A DNA stretch of 8,103 nucleotides from assembly GCA_002732685.1 (NCBI GenBank), contig NVRS01000001.1, positions 31,620 through 39,722 of the forward strand. The letters are read 5' to 3'. Shown piece by piece: positions 5,585 to 8,103 of this stretch. A program made the translations under genes and the position numbers. Positions within the stretch are counted from its first letter, which is position 1. Every line of letters begins with the position of its first letter. Under the pieces are notes generated by a model. That model was not told the origin of the DNA. It saw nothing but the letters and a program-made list of their open reading frames with translations, and searched no databases. Source of the stretch: Robiginitomaculum sp. (lineage in GTDB: Bacteria > Pseudomonadota > Alphaproteobacteria > Caulobacterales > Maricaulaceae).

Positions 5585-6760
5585 CTATAAATCTAATCGT
5601 TTTAGCGGTCTACCCATTTTACCCGCAACCATCAACGCCATGAGTTTTGGAAACGGCCATATTTGTGCAATCTTCGGCACAAATATGTCTCGTAAAAAGG
5701 GTAAAACTTGGCTATCCGATTGATATACTGGCGTAAATGCACGCGCCAATATCTGATACAAGCGAACATGATAAGATCTGTATTTTTGAAATTGATACAT
5801 TGCACTAGACAAATCCTGATTATGTTTCATCGCCTCGACCAAAGCAAAACTGTCAAGCAAGGCCATGTTTGCACCTTGTCCCAGTTGCGGAGACGCTGCG
5901 TGCCAACTATCCCCGATGTGAACAACGTTTTTCTCATAAACTCGTTTCAAAGTATGATGCGCATACTTCGCCATTACCAATTGGGTTGGATCTTTTACTT
6001 GTGATAGAAACGGTATAGTTTCAGGCCAAAGCTCCGTAACTTCATGTTTCCATGAACTCAAGCCAGCTGTCTGCCAGTTTTCATAATCAGTGTGCTTTAG
6101 GCTCCAAAAAAAAGTAACCTTTTGGACCTTGGAGCCAGGTACCCTTCCGATGGGCAATACACCAACCATTTTTCGCGCTGACACGTAACGTTGCTCTAGC
6201 GTGTATTTATCAAATGATGTACTTTTTTCCGGCCAATCCAGTGTCGCCCATAATGCACCAAATGGTAAGATCGTGTTCTTAGCCCCCGTCAAAGGTGAAC
6301 GCACCCCGCAAGCATCTATCACTAGATCAAATCGTGTTGATTTTTGCCCCGCGTCAAAATGCATCTTTCCGTCATGGACAGATTGGAGCGGTTTACCAAA
6401 TTCAAATGTAACGCCAGAAATTCGTGCGGCATCAAATAAGATTCGAAACAAGCTTGAACGGTGAATGGCCAACCCATGTGCATCTGGTTGCAATGCGGAA
6501 TAAGCAACATCTAAAACAACACGTCCATTAGATTTACCAAATAATCGTTCAATTTTATTGCCATAACTATAAACGGCGTCCGTCAAACCCATTTGCGATA
6601 GAATAGTTAATCCCGTTTCCTGTAAAACAAGGCCTGAGCCAACAGGTTTGGGGGTTTCCATTTGATCAAACACAACAACTTTATGTCCTGCGTCACACAA
6701 TAATTTTGCGACTGTCAGGCCTGCAACACCGCAACCTGCTACACCAATATTATATGTCAT
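5585..6760 (-). CDS. Group A FAD-dependent monooxygenase, substrate unknown
   Basis: This 391-residue flavoprotein belongs to the p-hydroxybenzoate/UbiH-like single-component hydroxylases, which use NAD(P)H and oxygen to hydroxylate aromatic or similar substrates. The N-terminal Rossmann dinucleotide motif GCGVAG is at 9-14, followed by an acidic end of strand 2 (VVVFDQ, 28-33). The FAD-ribityl GD motif is intact: GDSWHAASPQLGQGAN at 283-298. The middle DG motif, normally GADG, reads DACG at 149-152, so its Asp is replaced by Cys. IHRSSLFRILF (99-109) matches the family helix that carries the conserved Arg. The last 30 or so residues are hydrophobic and basic and could touch the membrane, which is a guess. 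The start fits the Rossmann fold position but has no obvious Shine-Dalgarno, and I find no convincing promoter in the 91 bases before it. GC content is somewhat lower than in alr. Family confident, reaction unknown. Confidence 0.85.
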   Translation of the reverse strand: MTYNIGVAGCGVAGLTVAKLLCDAGHKVVVFDQMETPKPVGSGLVLQETGLTILSQMGLTDAVYSYGNKIERLFGKSNGRVVLDVAYSALQPDAHGLAIHRSSLFRILFDAARISGVTFEFGKPLQSVHDGKMHFDAGQKSTRFDLVIDACGVRSPLTGAKNTILPFGALWATLDWPEKSTSFDKYTLEQRYVSARKMVGVLPIGRVPGSKVQKVTFFWSLKHTDYENWQTAGLSSWKHEVTELWPETIPFLSQVKDPTQLVMAKYAHHTLKRVYEKNVVHIGDSWHAASPQLGQGANMALLDSFALVEAMKHNQDLSSAMYQFQKYRSYHVRLYQILARAFTPVYQSDSQVLPFLRDIFVPKIAQIWPFPKLMALMVAGKMGRPLKRLDL

Positions 6761-6851
6761 GGAACATAGCCATTTTTAATCCAGTCTATACAAACCCCCA
6801 AGCATTAACGCCTGCATTCACCCGCATAAGCCACAGTGCGCAGTTGTCTAA

Positions 6852-7970
6852 CTACTCATTCACATAAATTTTGCGGCATCTTGCACCCAGGTGCGTCATG
6901 ACTTCGTAATTTATCATGTGGGCGTGTGTGGACTGGGTTTCTAAATCTTCGCCGAAAAATACGGCTTTGGCGCCTAGCTCTACGAAGCCTTCGTAATTGG
7001 TGATATCAAGGATGGTGTAGTCCATGCTAACACGGCCAACGACCTCTACCCGGTGTTTACCGAGACGGGCCGAGGTAACAATACGTTTATCGGAACCACT
7101 AAAGCTTACCGGAAGGCCATCTGCATACCCTGCACTGACAATGGCAATTTTCATATCAGTTTTGGCGGTGAAAGCGGCGTTATAACCAATGGTTTCGCCC
7201 GCTTTAACCGTCTTGATTTGCAGAACGGGTGCATGCAGTTCGACTACGGGTTTTACACCCTCCTTATCCGGATTATTGGTGATTTTACCGCCGTAAAGCC
7301 CAATTCCCGGGCGCACCAGTTTGAAATGATATTTCGCGCCCAGATAAATTCCGCCTGTGTTAGCAAGTGACAGAGGTACCATAGGCATACGTGCCGAAAT
7401 CTTTTTGAACCGCCCTAACTGGGTTTCGTTTAAGGGATGCTCTGCATCACCCGAACAGGCCAAATGCGACATCACTAGATCAACATCCAGAGCGTCTATC
7501 AGTGCCTGATCATTGGCAAATACATCAACTTCTTCGTTCGGAATACCTAACCGATTGATGCCCGTATCAAAATGCAAGGCGGTGCGCGGTGGATGGTTGA
7601 CATCTTTGATGGCTTTGACCCAATCACGAGCCTGGGTCAGGGAATTGATGACCGGTTTTAATTTACTACCAAAGAAAATAGCCGTGTCTTGAGGTGTATT
7701 ACCGCTGAGTACATAAATGCTAGCCTTGGAACCGATAGCCGTACGCAGAATTTTACCTTCGCCCGCATGAGCCACAAAAAATATCCGGCACCCTACCCCG
7801 TAAAGAGCCCGCCCGACAACGTCCGCGCCGAGACCATAAGCATCCGCTTTAACACTGGCACCAATACGCGCGCCGCTAGCTTTGGCCGCCAGATATTTGT
7901 AATTATCCGCAAGCGAAGTTAGGTTCACCGTCAGGACAGGTCTCGAGGAATAGGATCTTACTTGCGCCAT
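6852..7970 (-). CDS. alr: Alanine racemase
   Basis: Alr interconverts L- and D-alanine with pyridoxal phosphate, supplying D-alanine for peptidoglycan. The 372-residue product has a fold-III PLP barrel with Lys41 in SVKADAYGLG forming the Schiff base, Arg140 in TGINRLG binding the substrate carboxylate, RPGIGLYG at 220-227 near the cofactor, and the second catalytic base Tyr263 in GETIGYNAAFTA. GRVSMDYTILD (312-322) completes the C-terminal beta domain active-site edge. All key residues are present and length is normal. The ATG lies 10 bases after the dnaB stop with little Shine-Dalgarno, so it is probably expressed from the dnaB transcript. dnaB next to alr is a common alphaproteobacterial arrangement. 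Whether this is the only alanine racemase in the genome cannot be seen. Confidence 0.96.
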   Translation of the reverse strand: MAQVRSYSSRPVLTVNLTSLADNYKYLAAKASGARIGASVKADAYGLGADVVGRALYGVGCRIFFVAHAGEGKILRTAIGSKASIYVLSGNTPQDTAIFFGSKLKPVINSLTQARDWVKAIKDVNHPPRTALHFDTGINRLGIPNEEVDVFANDQALIDALDVDLVMSHLACSGDAEHPLNETQLGRFKKISARMPMVPLSLANTGGIYLGAKYHFKLVRPGIGLYGGKITNNPDKEGVKPVVELHAPVLQIKTVKAGETIGYNAAFTAKTDMKIAIVSAGYADGLPVSFSGSDKRIVTSARLGKHRVEVVGRVSMDYTILDITNYEGFVELGAKAVFFGEDLETQSTHAHMINYEVMTHLGARCRKIYVNE

Positions 7971-7980
7971 TTAAACTGCT

Positions 7981-8103
7981 CTACTGTTGGCTATCGTTAT
8001 AACGGTCATCAAAGGACAGATTGCCAAATTTGGTCAACTCCGCCTTAAATGATAGCGGCACAGTGCCGATAGGGCCGTGGCGCTGTTTGCCGACAATGAC
8101 TTC
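7981..8103 (-). CDS. dnaB: Replicative DNA helicase DnaB, C-terminal fragment (cut by window edge)
   Basis: DnaB is the hexameric helicase that unwinds DNA ahead of the replication fork. Only the last 40 residues are present, beginning EVIVGKQRHGPIGTVPLSF and ending with a TAG stop. EVI-x-x-KQRHGP-x-GTV followed by F-x-x-x-x-T-x-F is the hallmark end of the RecA-like helicase domain of DnaB, where the KQRHG stretch contributes to NTP binding across subunits. The Walker motifs lie outside the window. The tail after KFGNLSFDDRY is short and polar. alr follows after 10 bases. Confidence 0.9.
   Translation of the reverse strand, partial: EVIVGKQRHGPIGTVPLSFKAELTKFGNLSFDDRYNDSQQ

Noticed and set aside
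6761..6851. Promoter or terminator between alr and the FAD monooxygenase
   Set aside because: TATAGA and a near-palindrome around GCGTTAATGC can be seen, but no -35 box is suitably spaced and no hairpin is followed by a T-run.
1..8103. CRISPR array, tRNA, rRNA, insertion sequence or defence system
   Set aside because: No regularly spaced repeats, tRNA-like arms, transposase or nuclease-type genes were seen on either strand.

Overview
The window is a piece of bacterial chromosome, most likely from an alphaproteobacterium of moderate GC content (roughly 45-50% over the core genes). The assignment rests on three things: a fabD-fabG-acpP-fabF block transcribed divergently from rpsF-rpsR-rplI, a bL9 protein with a long acidic tail, and a CoxE-like VWA protein of a type common in that class. 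The sequence gives no basis for naming a genus.

Left part (1-2276, minus strand): the fatty-acid synthesis genes read fabD, fabG, acpP, then the first 43 codons of fabF, which runs off the left edge. FabD loads malonate onto the acyl carrier protein (acpP product), FabF condenses it with the growing chain and FabG reduces the resulting keto group. fabD and fabG are 18 bases apart. acpP has a 167-base leader holding a good sigma70-type promoter. fabF begins 9 bases after the acpP stop.

Middle (2277-3848, plus strand): a 229-base divergent region holds candidate promoters for both directions and a possible leader RNA structure ahead of rpsF. The ribosomal operon rpsF (bS6), rpsR (bS18), rplI (bL9) follows with strong ribosome binding sites. 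It ends at a 12-bp-stem intrinsic terminator that is symmetrical enough to work in both directions.

Right part (3915-8103, all minus strand, converging on rplI): the order of transcription is dnaB (last 40 codons only), alr (alanine racemase), a group A FAD monooxygenase of unknown substrate, a CoxE-like VWA-domain protein, and an unrecognised AT-rich gene that overlaps the VWA gene by 4 bases. dnaB and alr are housekeeping genes. The three genes between them and rplI look accessory, and the last of them (about 30% GC) looks foreign.

Most of the window is ordinary core genome. The points worth a second look are the AT-rich orphan gene coupled to the VWA gene, the absence of a MoxR ATPase next to the VWA gene, the altered DG motif of the FAD enzyme, a tandem duplication that repeats the rpsF stop codon in frame, a possible S6:S18 autoregulatory leader, and the acpP promoter architecture. 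I found no defence system, mobile element, CRISPR array, tRNA or rRNA.
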